From assembly GCA_028622995.1 (NCBI GenBank), contig JAJQJQ010000073.1, forward strand, positions 558,001 to 622,000: a stretch of DNA of 64,000 nt, given 5' to 3'. Below are positions 36,619 through 49,861 of this stretch, piece by piece (within the stretch, counting starts at the first letter, position 1; each line of letters starts with the position of its first letter). The notes under the pieces were generated by a model. That model did not search any database. It saw nothing but the letters and a program-made list of their open reading frames with translations, and had not been told where the DNA came from. Source of the DNA: Panagrolaimus kolymaensis (taxonomy: Eukaryota; Nematoda; Chromadorea; Rhabditida; Panagrolaimidae). A program made the position numbers and the translations under genes.

Positions 36619-37191
36619 TAGAATTAATTTCTTGTAATAATTTTTAAATTATAACGGATTTTTTTTACATAAGGTAAGTGAATCAAAAATATGTATATAC
36701 AAATGCGTTTCAATTGTACAATGTTGATGATTCCATTGTTACAGGATGCTTTGAATAATAAAGAATAGGTAATATAAAACAGTAAAAGTTGAAAGACGTT
36801 GGTGTAAAAAATGCTTCAAATTAAACAATGATATTCTAATCCATGGTTGCACAATTTGACCTTTGATGGTCAAATGTGATGAGCATGAAAAAAATGATGG
36901 GAGTAGTTGCTATGATGCAAAGAACTGTAAAAAAGGGGAACATTTTAAAGATAAATCAACAATGTCAATCAAAAGAAAGAAAGATAAACGATACAAAGAT
37001 CGTTACCGATTGAATCGGCAGAATGAAAAAACCTTTACAAATGGATACATAAATGAAAAACCAATTTATTCCTAACATAAAAAATATTCTAATTAAACAT
37101 AAGACAAGACAAACACGACAAAAACTTAACAATAATCAACTTTTCGCAGAAACATAACAAATTCTTTGAAAAAATTGAAAGTAAAATTATC
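36619..37191. other. interval between Atos and bL19m genes
   Basis: It contains one 70-codon plus-strand frame (36866-37078; Lys/Asp-rich, two CxxxC-like pairs) with no homology or splice support; coding status is doubtful. Otherwise it is the promoter or intercistronic region of the Atos gene. Confidence 0.35.
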
Positions 37192-39165
37192 CTAAATTCC
37201 ATCAGCTGCTGAACGAAGGATTTTTCGTTTAGTTCCACCAGATTGATGACGAGATTTTTCATATTCAAGCATTTCATGTTTGACAAGTTCATCATGTTCA
37301 GCTTCTTGTGCATGATCACGATAATCACGAATAAGATCATATTTCATGTAATCAAGAACTTTGGTGACGCGAAGCTTTCTTTTAAAATATGGAGTTGTTT
37401 TTTCCCAAGCTTTATCGATACCTTCAAGATTATAAAGACCCCATCGTTGCATATGTGGTGGTGGACGTAGTTGAACCTAAAACATGGAATGATTTCAGTA
37501 TTGCATGAGCGAGAAACAGAATAAAGTGAAGATTTCACACAAAATTTAGTAACAAGTAAATGCAAACCAACCTTAATATCATTAACAGGAATTGGAGTAC
37601 CAACAGGATGAGCAATAGGTTCCATATTAAAATCAAAAGTACTGTATTCAGGTAGAGCATCAATTAAGTATGACAAATCATTATCCAATCGTTTTTCCAG
37701 CTTGAGAGTTTCAATTTTGAGTATTGTCGGATTATATAGGTCGTACATAACTTCCACTCCCAATCCATCAATAACATTTCGAAGAGTAAATTGATGCAAA
37801 AGTCCAGGCTTTTCACGACGAATACAAATACCAACAAAACGATTTTGACGAGATCCCAAGTTCGGTTCTGATGATGTTACAGCCAAAATTGAACCTGAAA
37901 AATGAAAAAGCGTTAAAAGAAATGATTTAAAAGAAGAGAAAATTGTCAAATGACCGGTTGTGGAGAAACGAAAAAAGGAAGATATAATAATCAGCTGATT
38001 AAAGTAAATGGATGCGAAAAAGGAACAAAGCAAACAGGAAGTAAAATATTTGAATCGCTAAAAGCAAAAAGTAGCAAACTCAATGGTCTAAGGTAAAACT
38101 TCAAGCAACCAAAACTAAAAGGCAAAAGCTAGCTAAATCTATTTCATAAACTTTGGTAACATTTTTAACAGAATGACAACATAGTTGCAGTAATACGTGT
38201 GGTAATTCGTATTTAGAATATCAAAGAATCGGCACTGAATGTGTATTTTTATAGGATTAAACTATTTATACTAAATATTGATTCCATCCTCTCTTGTTTT
38301 CACAATGGAAAAAAGCGCAAATTTTGGCTGCAATAAACAATAATCCACGAAAAACGAAAAGAGAGATGAGTTTTTCCTTCCATTCTTTGTTTAGGCTAAA
38401 AGGAAAAAACGGAAAGCTTTTTTTGAGAGTTCTTCTTTTATGTAAAGTCTTAACTAACGATAGCTTCTTTTATAGAACATTGAAGATGTAACGATGAAAG
38501 AAAGAAAAAAACACATATAAAACCTTTGGTCATCAGTATTTTTCAGTGAACGACACTTGGCTTATCATAATGGAACATCTTTATCAGCTGCTAAACACAA
38601 GAACTATCAGCTGACAAATAAAAAATTATGAAACAATTAGTTTTTTGTGCAAGGGCAAAGAGGAAACTTCAAAAGAGGATAACAAATTTTGTCATCATTG
38701 CAACAACCCATGAGTCTAAAAATAATGTCGCCAATTTTCGCCACAAAATGGAGAGAAAAAAAAACAAACATAAATTTTGTTTTGCCCCTTTTTAACAGCA
38801 AACACACAAACATGATGGAAAGAAAGAAAGAAAGAAAAAACCCTTACCAACATAAAATTCGGGAATGTCTATATGCATACGACGCTCTAACATGTCTGCT
38901 CTTTGAATCCTTTCAAACAAGGGTGATCGACGATTCCATACTGGAGAAGGAAGAAAATCAGGATAAATTACTCTATAAATATTAAAATCATTAAATATGG
39001 TTACTCTAAAAAAACATACGGAAAATCTTTAATTTTTTGATTCAATGCATCTTTGTTGGATGATGATTTTGTTCTCGTTGCAATAGCTGCAGCAGCCGAA
39101 GAAGATGATTTTGTTTCAGATGATAATAATCGACGACATAGAAAACGTGCTGCTGGAGAACTCAT
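37192..39165 (-). CDS. mrpl-19: mitochondrial large ribosomal subunit protein bL19m
   Basis: Exons: 39165-39020, 38972-38848, 37894-37572 and 37476-37192; 292 residues. The N-terminus is rich in Ala, Ser and Arg without acidic residues at first ([16 protein letters not shown]), a good mitochondrial targeting peptide. The bL19 fold follows: [19 protein letters not shown] and [20 protein letters not shown], typical of MRPL19. The C-terminal extension ([21 protein letters not shown], then a charged helix) is seen in animal bL19m. The intron between 38848 and 37894 is about 950 bp, long for this window. The start is the first ATG. Confidence 0.93.
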
Positions 39166-42100
39166 TGATTGATTGCAGTCTGAAAAAGATAGAGAGAAAT
39201 TAGATGAAAAAAAAATTCGCGAGAAATATCAAAAGAAAGTTTTTGAAATGAAACATTGAAAGAAAAAAGTTTGTTGACGAAAAAAAAACCGTTGAAATCA
39301 AAGTCATGTGGCAAAATGTGGCCAATGAAAAGTTGACTTATTTGAAAAATTTTTTTTTCTTCGATGATCGATTTTTTGATTAAAAAATTTTTAGACTGGC
39401 TTTCATCAGAAAAAATCTGTAACATTTTTTATGAAAGGTTTTTAGAAATAATTTTACTTTTATCTAATCTATATTTCATGTAATTTGAAACCTTTTTGGT
39501 TGTTGAGAAAACAGCTTTTTATTTATTGTCGTCAATAAGGTCCATTAAAAATTTAAGTCTTTTGTGAAGCTGATTTGATGGTTGATGGTGGCCACCCGCA
39601 GCTGAGGCTGCATTTCTCTCTCATTTTTTTTTAGTCCTAATGAATGATCTTTGACCATTTTCGGGGATGCTCTCTTTATATGCTTTAAAATTTTGTTGTA
39701 CTTTTGCTAGCTTTTGCGAGGAAAAAATAAAAGTACAAAAAATCGTTGGATTTCGTTTAAATTTTTTTTTGCAAACGAAAGATCCAATCCATCTGTTTCC
39801 TTTCTATCTCAAATGCATAATAAATTCTCTTAAAACAAAAAAGCAGCTCCGAATAAATTTATTCCTCGGTGTTATATTTTTATTGAGACTTTTAAAATTT
39901 TATTAGTTCTTAAAAGGTTCTCAAAATGTTCAATTTCATGTTTTATTTTTCTCCCTTTAGTTTTAGTTTCTCAAAGAATAAAAAAAAGCGACGGCGACGA
40001 CAAGAAGGAAAGAAAAAAGATAACTCAACAAAAAAAGTCTAAAGAAAAATGTGAAGAAGAAAAAAAAAACAGCCGTTGTCGTTACAATTTGACGTGTTTT
40101 TAGCGAAAAAACTATGGAATAAAAGTGAAAGAAAAAAAACCCTCCGTGTGCAATTCATGAGAGCATAGGCATTAGACAAAAAATAAAAGCAAAATGACGA
40201 ACGATTAAATGGAGAAAAAAAAATGTGAGAGAGGAGAAAAGGAATCTATTTTTTTATTTTTTGCATGAACATCATTTGTTATTTTATATTTTCATTTTTT
40301 TTTTGTTTGAAAAAAATGTAATAATTATCAGTTTTCATTTTTTTATTTTTTTGCCTTAAAATAGAGAAATAAAAAAAGAAAAATAAAGATGACGAGATGA
40401 TTGAGAAGCAAGCAATATTTTCTTGTTTGGTATTTTTTTCTTAGAGGCAGGCTTTGATGGACATTATTAGAAAGAGATTGAATAAACTCAGATTCTTGAG
40501 TTATATTTTTTTGTGTGTTTGCAAAAAAGAAAAATGCATGAATCTTCTTATTTTTATTTTTTTTCTTAAAAGGTTCAAAGATCTCCTTTTTTAGGAGCAC
40601 AGAAAAAAAGAAGAAGCAACTCATGGACCACAAGTTATGGACCATACACTATTTTTTTTTAATTTGCAAGAGTTATGTATGTATTTCAAAATTTAGTAAC
40701 ACAATTACGACCTCTTTGAAATAAAAACAACAACAAAAAATAAGAAAAAAAGCAAGCAAGTATCTTTTTAGCTGCTAATGGGTTGCAGCCCCATATTAAC
40801 TTGCTCATGCAGATTATTATTTTTTCTTATTTTTTTCTCTCTTAAACTTTCGCTTTTCATTAAATTTACTTACTTACATTTATTTAAGTTTCAAACTCCA
40901 GCAATAAAAAATATTTTGATAATAAATCCGTTTATAAACTATAAATAAACAAATTTACCAAAAAATCACCAAAATTTTAATAAAAAATAAATAAAAATAA
41001 AACTATGACGACAAAAGTCCAACATTATTTTTTCTTCTTTTAAATACTAAAAAACGCAAAATAAAAAAACCATGTTTCCTTTTTTGGTTTAAAAAAAAAG
41101 AAGAGAAAATGTTAAAGAAAAAACTAGCAGCAGCAACAGAAGCAAGCAAGCTAGAGCTTCTGTCGGAAAGGAGGAGACTTATGGTTGGACTTTTATATTC
41201 GTTGTTTGTTACACATACAAACAAACTATTTTTGGTCCGCCATTATTTTTTTCTACATAACTCTCTTTTTTTTATTTTGCATTATAAAAAGAAAAGGGGA
41301 AAGGAAAAGAATCAGCTGAATTCAGAATTTTTTTTTTGAGCTTTGATGTTATAAATAAAAACAGCCAACCAACAGGCCCACCAAGAGAGACCGCGTGAAC
41401 GGAATGGCTGGTGATCATAAAAGAAAAAGAAAAATATAAGAATGAAAATCACAAGATTTTTTTGTTTTGCTTTGCTTTTTTTATTTTCATTAATATTTAA
41501 GAATTAGTCTGATTCTTCGAAACTTTTTTTAAACTTTTTTACAGTTTCTTTTTTTCGAGAAAATAAAAAAAAGTTTTAAAAATGGTTTTATGTTTTGTTT
41601 GTTAGTTTTTTTCCTCTTTCTTTTATGTCGGAGGGAAACAACAAAAACGATTGGACCAAGAAAAAAAAATAGAGGGCTAAAAAAAATATTCAAGGCCAAG
41701 GTTTATTTTCTGTTGGGCTTGGGCTTGGTTGTGTGGTGTGTTTTTGTTTGTTGCTTGCTTGCTCTTTTATTTTTTATTTTTTTTGCTTGTGTATTAGCGA
41801 GAAAAAAATGAGGAAGAGAAAAGTGAAAGACCTCTTTTTTCTATGAAAAATAAATGTAAAAATTTTTTTTGGGAAAAATAAACAACAATGGTGCTGGGTG
41901 GCCGTTGTTGACGATAGAATAGATAGACGACTTTGTGATTTTGAATTAATAATAGAGTTTGTCAAAACAAAACAAAAAATCCTAAAGTTTTTACAAAACA
42001 TTAAACTTTTGTTACAAATGTAATCGAAGTTTTTTAGTGGATTTAAAACGGATAAAAATTTAAACAAAAACTTAGAAGTTTGAGGCCAAAATATTCAATC

Positions 42101-45100
42101 ACAGACATTGCACAAACTGATTAAGTCACCGAACTTTTAATTTATAAAAAATCCATAAAACTAATAATTTTTGTAAAATTTCTTAACCTTTATCTTCCAA
42201 AATATTTCTGATTAATATCCTTTTTAGGCTGGAACAACGCAATCAAAATCCAAATTAAAAGACTCACATAAAAATAATCTTTTTTCTTTGGAATCAAATT
42301 TGGCTGTTGAAAATCAAAATATATTTTTTCACTTATAAAAATAAATAATCAACAATTAAATTTAAATTTTCAAATTTTTACCAATTTTTTTTAAAATTGA
42401 CAATTTTTTCATTTTCTCTCCATTTTGGTTCCCAACAACAATATCATACGGGATGGGATGGATGGGATTGAAACGACATAACAACACTGGTCTCCGTCGG
42501 TAGGAGGACGACTGAGAGGAAAGAGAATAGAGGGTGAAACAAAAAATGAGAGATGAAATACCCCTTTTTTTCTTTTTCTCTCCTCTAAATATTTTTAGCG
42601 TGTGCTATGGGTTTTTGCAAATAATATACATATATTTTTGAAAAGAGAGGAAGACGACGACAAAAATGTTCTCTTTCTGCTTTTTATAGGGTGGAGCCAG
42701 CCACAGCCATGTTCTTCCCTCTATTTTTTTTCTTCTTCTGCCTTCAAGTTTCAGTCAACCGGGCGTCGTCGTATTTTTCGCCAGCTACAACCATTGCTGA
42801 ACATATTACATCAGCTGACTGAATGAAAGACTGACGGCTGACTTGAACGGGACCGGACAACAGCAGCGACAACAACGACGACGATATTTCTAGTCTTAAT
42901 TCTTTGTCGTCGTTGTCGTCTATTTTATTTTTATTGTTGTTTTTTTTTTAAGTTGGAGGGTTAAAGAATAAATATATTTTTTTTGTGAACCAGCCCGGTC
43001 CCGAAAATAAAAAAAAATTAAGAAATATAAAAAACAACAAAAAAAGCAATTGAGTTAACAACAACACACACAGAATAGAAAGGTTAAAGAATAAATCATC
43101 ATAAAATAATACTTTTTTATTTTATTTTCTCTCACTCGTGAAAATTAAAGGAAATAAAAATTAGAAGAAAATTTAAAAAAGTTAAGTAAATTAACAACAA
43201 TCGAAGAAAATTGCTAATTCGAAAACCAATTTGAAAATTTCTGATAGTCTTTGACTTCAAAAAAAAAACATAAAATTTTGGAAGAAAATGTTTAGTAAAA
43301 TTTAAAATTAAGTAACATTAAAAAGCGGTTAGCTAAAAGTTATAAATTAAAAGTTTCTTCACCAAAAAAATCAAAGTTCCAGAGAAAATTTGTTGTAAAA
43401 GTCTTGGTTACTGTATTTTTGATCTCATCGAGAGTGTAATAGCTTTGAAAAAAAAAATTCTGTTGTTTTTGGTTCAGAGAAATCGTTATATTTGCTTGAG
43501 ATATTTTTTTATTGGTCAAACAAAAATAATCGAATTCAATTTCAATTTTGCATTTTCAACTTCATTTTTGGTACCCATCCCTTCATTCTTTGCAATTTTT
43601 TTGTGTACCTTCGCTTGCTATTCAAAAAATTTTTTTCCCCTTTTTTTTATTATAAAAAAATCGATGCCTATCATTTTCAAACAGTCGGTTCGGTTCTTTC
43701 ATCCATTCTTTTTTAATATGTTTAAACTTGAAAAATAAAACAGAAAGAGTAAAAGCCTCCGTAAATGGATGGATGGTTCTCTCTCTTATTCAAATAAATT
43801 TATCAATTTTTTAACAAACAAAAAAACTAAAAACTAAAATGAAATGGTTTTTATTTGCTTGCTCGTTTGTTTTTTTGGTTGTCGGTCGTCGTCGACTTGG
43901 GCGACAAATAAAAATTCAAAATGCAAAATTTATAAAATAAAAGAAGATCATCATCATTTTACTTTTTGTACTTAAAACCAAAATGAAATATTTTTTTTAA
44001 GAGGAGCTTTAGTTTTGAAAAAAAATTTTTTGTTGTTGTTTGTCTCGGAAGTCAAATGAAGAGGAAAGAAAAATAGGATTAAAGAAGCAAGAAATGTAAA
44101 GAAAAAAAGAGAGTGTTCGTTTTTTTAAATAGGAAAAATGTTATTTTTTTAACATTCAAAACAATTCCTTTCACAAAAAAAGCTTTACAGTTAATTAAAT
44201 TTTTGCAAAAAAAATTATTCTGATTCCATAAACTCTCAAATATATAAATAAGCATAAGTTATGATTTTCTGATTGCTTTAAAAAAAATTTTCTTTTAACA
44301 TTCCGTAACTCTTCTAAACAAACCATAGCTACTTTTTTTAAATTTTTTTTAATGGTTTTAATTGTGTCTTGTTTGTGGTATGTCTAGACTCTAGACTGCA
44401 TATAAAAAAATAAAGAAAAATTAAGAAATTTACAGCATTGAAAGGACAAAATAAATAATTTAATGCAGGTGTTTTTTTTTTGAAGTAAACACTTATTTTT
44501 CTTTAAAACTATGAAATCAAGCTTTTTGAAATTTAGTCTTTCGACTTTAGTTGGCAATTTTTTTAAGAATTTGTCTACAAAATGAACAAATACAATTTAC
44601 ATCCCTCTATTTTTTATTTTTAATATCAAAAACTACAGTATTATCAATTAATTGCAAAAAATATTCACAAAAATTTTTAGATTATCATTGATTAAATTTT
44701 TATTAATAAAAAAAATTGAGCTTTAGAACAGCAATTCTTCATTCATTGAATTTATGAGCTTTTAGCATTTTGCATTTATGGTTTCTTCGTTCTTTTTCTA
44801 TTTATAAACAAAAAGGAAAATGAGTTAAAAAAAATTCATTTGCTAAAATTTATGATGATGGCTTTTCATTTCGCATATATTTAAAAAAAAGCCTTATTTA
44901 TTTACTAAACCAAAAAATGAAAAAGTCAGACACATACAAGCTTATTTCCTTTTTTTTCTTTAAAGACAGAAGAGATACACATACTTTTTTTCTATTCATG
45001 CTTGCTTGAATATTTGAAAGAGTTGCTTTTTTATTGAATAAAAAAAGCTTTTCACTTTTAACACTCTTTCATTTCAAGTTTTTGCCTCAAACATTCATTC

Positions 45101-46209
45101 AATTTTTGCGGTGTGGATAGAGGCTTTGTAATAATGCTGATACAAAATAAAAGCATCCAATCTTTTTCATTTCATACAAAACACAGAATTAGAAAGAAAA
45201 AAATTGATTCATTCAAAATCGAAAATGCTTTTAAAATAGAATAAAAGAGTAAAGCTTTGAATATTGGATTTTTTTTTTGTTTGACGTAAAAAAATAATAA
45301 AAGTTTTGCTCTTTTTGCTGGACACTTTTGAAAAATTTGCGTCACTAGGATTTTCTTTGATTTGCATTCAAAAAGTTCTTGTAAAAAACTTTTTTACTTT
45401 TTTTATTGATACAAAAAAATGGTTCAGAGTCTAGTTTTTTGTGATTTTCGCTCGAAATGAAATATTTTTCAAGTAAAAAAAAGCAAGAATAAATTGCAAA
45501 TTTTTGAATGACATTTTTCTTTTTTTCTTATTTTTTTCACATAAAACACAAAAGAAAAAAAACTGATGGTTAGTTTGGAGGAGATTCCGGTTTTGTCTTT
45601 AGTCTATCAATCTATAAATTATTATGTCTTATGCATGGTGTTTTTTAGGTTTTAAAAAGGGAGAGATGTCTTAATTTAAGGAATTGATTTTTAAATTAGG
45701 GTTTTATGAGACCAAAATTGTAAGTAGCTTTGATTTTATTTTTTTCTCTCACGAGTTTAGTTTTAATTTATTACAAAAAAAAATATTTTTAATTTTTATT
45801 TACGGTTTTTTTTTTTTGAAACTCAACCTTTAGCTTTTCTGTTTTTTTTGAGCTTAAACTTTATTTATAAAGATTACCAGTAATAAAAAAAAAACAAATA
45901 TCAACACAAATATTTAAATTCCTCCTTTTAAAGAAAATTAGCAACAAAATAAAAAGATTACACGTAATTATTTCGACCAAAAAAAAATACGATTAATTCG
46001 ATTTTAAAATATGCAAGAAAATGCCGCCAGGGCATTAATTAATAAAAGCTTAATATTTAAATTTTTTTTAAACCAAATTGATTGCCACAATTTTTTATTA
46101 TTTTTATTTTTGAAAGGTTTTATGGCTGCGCTGCTTCTTCTTTGTGGCAAGAAAAAAAATATTAGGGAAAAATAAGGCACATTTTTTGTTGTTGTAACTT
46201 TCTTTGCTC
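39166..46209. other. 7-kb interval without recognisable genes
   Basis: The longest gene-poor stretch here, dominated by A/T runs and frames of Phe/Lys/Leu strings. GC-richer patches occur at about 39560-39620 (upstream of bL19m) and 42420-42920. The latter contains an imperfect GAC/GTC-rich hairpin (about 42868-42920). I searched for kinase N-lobe motifs for the orphan SGK exon and found none on the plus strand. Confidence 0.5.
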
Positions 46210-48990
46210 TTAATTATTGCTGCTTGCATCTTCTGTGGAAGTTGCAGTAAATTCGGTTGAATCTGAATCTGAACTCCAATCACTAAATGTTGACATCATT
46301 CTTAATCGATGTCCAGATGATTCATTTTGAGGAAGATTATCTAAATCTATTCCATTTTCATCATGCCCAAGTAAAGGTTGAAGTGACATGGATGCAGTTC
46401 GAGGATGGCCTAAAAAAGAAGAATAAAAGTTTTTATAAAAATGTTTTGCAAAATTTTGGGGTTAAAAACAAAGAAATTTTTTAGAAAGCAACGAAAAGTT
46501 GATCTAATTTTAAAAAAATGTTTTGAACTTACTTCCATTAATGATGCTATCATGACGAATATTTGAAATAAATCTTCTTTGAAATTCATCTTCATCTCTT
46601 GGCCTTCTTCGTGGAAAGAAAGTTCGAGTGGGTTCTTCTTGAACCAAAGTTAATCCATCTCCAAGTGAAACATAACATAAAGGACACACAGGTTTAATAA
46701 ATAACCATTTTTTAAGGCAAAATCCATGAAAATAATGATTGCATGGAGTTACTCGAGCATCCGTAGATATTTCAAGCAAACAAATCATACATACATCACT
46801 TTTTTGTTCCAATTGTTCTTTAGTTGGTTGAGTGAAACCATTAATTTTTTCTGTTGCTGCTTTTCTCGTTTTTACAGCATTTATTGAACTTTGAAGTTTT
46901 CGAAGAACATTAAAATAACTATGAAATATTAAAACAATAATCGAAAAAACAGTCCATTTTCCAAGAATTAATAGCGCAAACATTCCATAAACCACAACGA
47001 ATAAAGCTAAAAGCAATTCAGCGATGTGAGTAATTATTTTACAATAAAATACTAAATCATCGTATCTTTCCCAAGGCGCATCACATTTATTTTCAGCTAT
47101 TTTAAGAAAATATATTACTGTTGTGGATATTGTTCGAATTGATGTAAGTAAACAATTTGATATTATCATAACAAACCATAAATCCATAGGTAAAAATGTC
47201 ATAAGCATAAATGATATTAAAAATGGAGTAATTGTAAGTATTGTAGCAAGAACGAGAGATCGAACATGCATGCTTATGGTGACATTTACCATTGCAGCAA
47301 ATGCAAGCATTTGTGGTTCAAGTATTTCATAGAGGGATTGAAGAAGAGCTGAGAGAACTGAAAAAAAAAATTGAGTGAGATGGTGAGTTAAAAAAGTTGG
47401 ATCAGAGCTCAAAGTTGTAAGTTGGATGATGCTGGGTGGAATATTTATATGACCATAGGCAACTACTAATTCGTGGGCTATGTTTAGCGAAAATTTTAGC
47501 TTTGGGTTACCATAACTACAACTTTAGAAGCTGATGAAGCTAATGGTTTTCACGGCTCAGATATTGCAAATGGCCAGAAATCCCCTTTCTCAAATCACTA
47601 ATTTTCTCGATTTTATCATATTTTTCCAACGATATTAAATTTTTGGCATATTTGTTAACTAACTCACCAATAAATAAAACCAATTTAAGCATAAACATTT
47701 TTTGTTCGGTTCTCATTCCCAGTACACCAGCTTGTAAACATAAAAATACCAATGTTAAAGCTTCAGTATACCCTTGAGTTGCAAGAACATGATTGCTATT
47801 ATAAGTGCTACCCAAAATAAATTGAGTACATTGAACAATAAATTGAGAAATATAACTAACAGTTAGGGCTAAAGCTAATAAAGTGAATGGACTGCTTGTA
47901 GTTTCTGCTATGGCTGTCATACATGCAAGATCAAAAGATCCTACACCCGCGGCAATATGATTATAAAATCGAAGGGAAAACATTAACATCCAACAAATTG
48001 CTAAAACTTCAGCTAATCGAAGTCTTTGCCAAATTTTTATTATTCCTGAAAAGATTAAGTATTAATTTTGTTTAAAAGCAGTCGATTGGAATATATATGT
48101 TTATGTTTATATATTCTTACTTACCAATTCCAATGCCACGAACGACAAATAAAGCTCGCAATTTTCTTGATCCCTGTTTGATGGATTGTAAAAAAGTAGG
48201 GACATGATTTAAAACATATATGCAAATAAAAAACATGGCAGCTGAACATGCAATATTATGAGCGATAATTAATTTATCCACTGGGCAGCCACACATTCTT
48301 GCAATTATGGGTACCGAAAATACCGCTAATGATACTCGTCCAGCATCCGATTCAATTGAAAGAATACAAGATTGAACGAGGGCGAGCATAAGTTGAGCCA
48401 AAAAATGAAATCCATGCCTTTCAAGTTTAACCAAATCATCTAATTTTAATTCGGGATCGGATTCTTCCTTTTCTAATGTTACATATCGAATTGAAAGCAT
48501 ATGAGCCAAACCAAAAAGTAATAAGCTTACAACATGAACATATACTCTAACTAATCTTCCAAGTGGCACTGTTAATATTATGGCACATAGGAGCAAAACT
48601 ATAAGAAATATTTAATTAAGAATATATAATTTTTTTTTCAAAAAGTAAACGACGGACTACTAACTAACCTGCAAAACTTAAAATTCCTGCTACAGCATTA
48701 TCCATATTTCGATTATCAACAAATTCAATAATTCTTTCAACTTTTAAATAATTTGGTAAAACTCCACCACTTTTTTCTAATACACTATTTTTAAATTCAT
48801 GCACGGCATCATCATATTTAATCCACCATAGCTCAAGAAGAAGTACACCAGGAATGCGTAAAATGGTTTCAAATATTCTTGAAACATATTCTTTTTGTGA
48901 ATCAGTGAATCCCCAAGATCCTCCAACAAATTCCATTCTTCCCCCCAATGAATCCATTCTATTTTGAAGTTGTCGCCTTAAATTTGACAT
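46210..48990 (-). CDS. TRC8/RNF139-RNF145-like multi-spanning RING-H2 E3 ligase
   Basis: Exons: 48990-48669, 48598-48125, 48045-47668, 47357-46533 and 46409-46210; 732 residues with all junctions in phase 1. About a dozen hydrophobic segments precede a RING-H2 finger: CMICLLEISTDARVTPCNHY, then HGFCLKKWL and CPLC, close to the TRC8 consensus. Family members sit in the ER membrane, sense sterols through the membrane part and ubiquitinate ER clients such as sterol-pathway proteins. The C-terminal tail is acidic and Ser-rich (TFSDWSSDSDST), likely phosphorylated. The start is the only ATG in the first exon consistent with the frame. Confidence 0.9.
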
Positions 48991-49367
48991 TTTTAAAGAA
49001 AAAAAATATTTATAAACTATGCAGACAAATAATAATTTTATAAGGAGGAGCACATTTGATAATTATCAAATAAAAAGTAAAAAAAAATCAAAACTTTTTC
49101 TATCTTTTTTTTCTTCTTTTTTGAATGTCCAATAATGTCAATCACAAAAATAAAACAAAGGTGTTCAGTAAAAAAAGAAAGAAAGATTGTTTTTGTCTCT
49201 AATAATCGAACGTTAAGAAAAAAAAAAAGGGAATAATTTTTTTTTCACATGAAAACCCAAAAAATGGTTGTTGTTCACCATTAAAATCACAGCAATATCG
49301 CTACAACAAAAAAAGAAGATGGTTGTTTTTTTTTCATTGATAAAAAAAATTATATGGGTAAAGAAAG

Positions 49368-49861
49368 CTTCTGAAGTAATTCAAAAGAAAAAATATGATC
49401 GCTCAGTGGATTGGTGGTGCCTCGGCTCAGTCCTTTATGAAATGCTTTTTGGTTTGCCACCATTTTATTGTAAAAATCAAAAAGAAATGTATGATCGAAT
49501 TTTAAATCAACCTTTAATTATTTCTAATTTGGCTTCAAATCCCATTCGAGATATTTTACAAAATTTACTTCAAAAAGATCGACATAAGCGTCTTGGATCA
49601 AAGCGAGATTTCGCTGAAATAAAAGAACACGAATTTTTTGCAACCATTAATTGGGATAAACTTTTGCGACGTGAAATAAAACCAACTTTTATTCCCAAAG
49701 TTAAAAATGACGCGGATGATTCGTTGATTTCTGATGAATTTAAACGCCTCAAACCTCCAGTGAATTCATTAATGAATGGAACAACTTACGTGGAACAAGA
49801 TCCAACATTTTTGGGTTTTACTTATAATATTCCTTCAAATCTTGATGATGGAAATGTTTGA
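49368..49861 (+). CDS. orphan C-terminal exon of an SGK-type AGC kinase (5'-truncated copy)
   Basis: A continuous 164-codon frame matches the C-lobe end of SGK kinases: SEVIQKKKYDRSVDWWCLGS, then LPPFYCKNQKEMYDRI, LLQKDRHKRLGSKRDF and the hydrophobic motif FLGFTY with its neighbours. Everything upstream is missing: no glycine-rich loop, VAIK lysine, HRD or DFG is found in the ~260 bp before it or in plausible positions further up. The APE motif reads ASE (Pro to Ser). Homology begins exactly at an AG (49366-49367), consistent with a former exon boundary in phase 1. A polyadenylation signal AATAAA follows near 49970. The intact frame means a recent partial duplication or an exon of a misplaced gene. 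As it stands it cannot be an active kinase; a start at an upstream in-frame codon would add only unrelated residues. Confidence 0.8.

Noticed and set aside
36866..37078. 70-codon Lys/Asp-rich frame as a gene
   Set aside because: No homology, no introns, opposite strand to both flanking genes; kept only as a remark.
43445..43738. Phe-rich plus-strand frames
   Set aside because: Composition of T-rich DNA; no signal peptide logic, homology or conserved motif.
49060..49367. Search for N-lobe, HRD and DFG exons of the SGK fragment
   Set aside because: No matching motif on the plus strand here or in 39-46 kb; the copy is treated as truncated.
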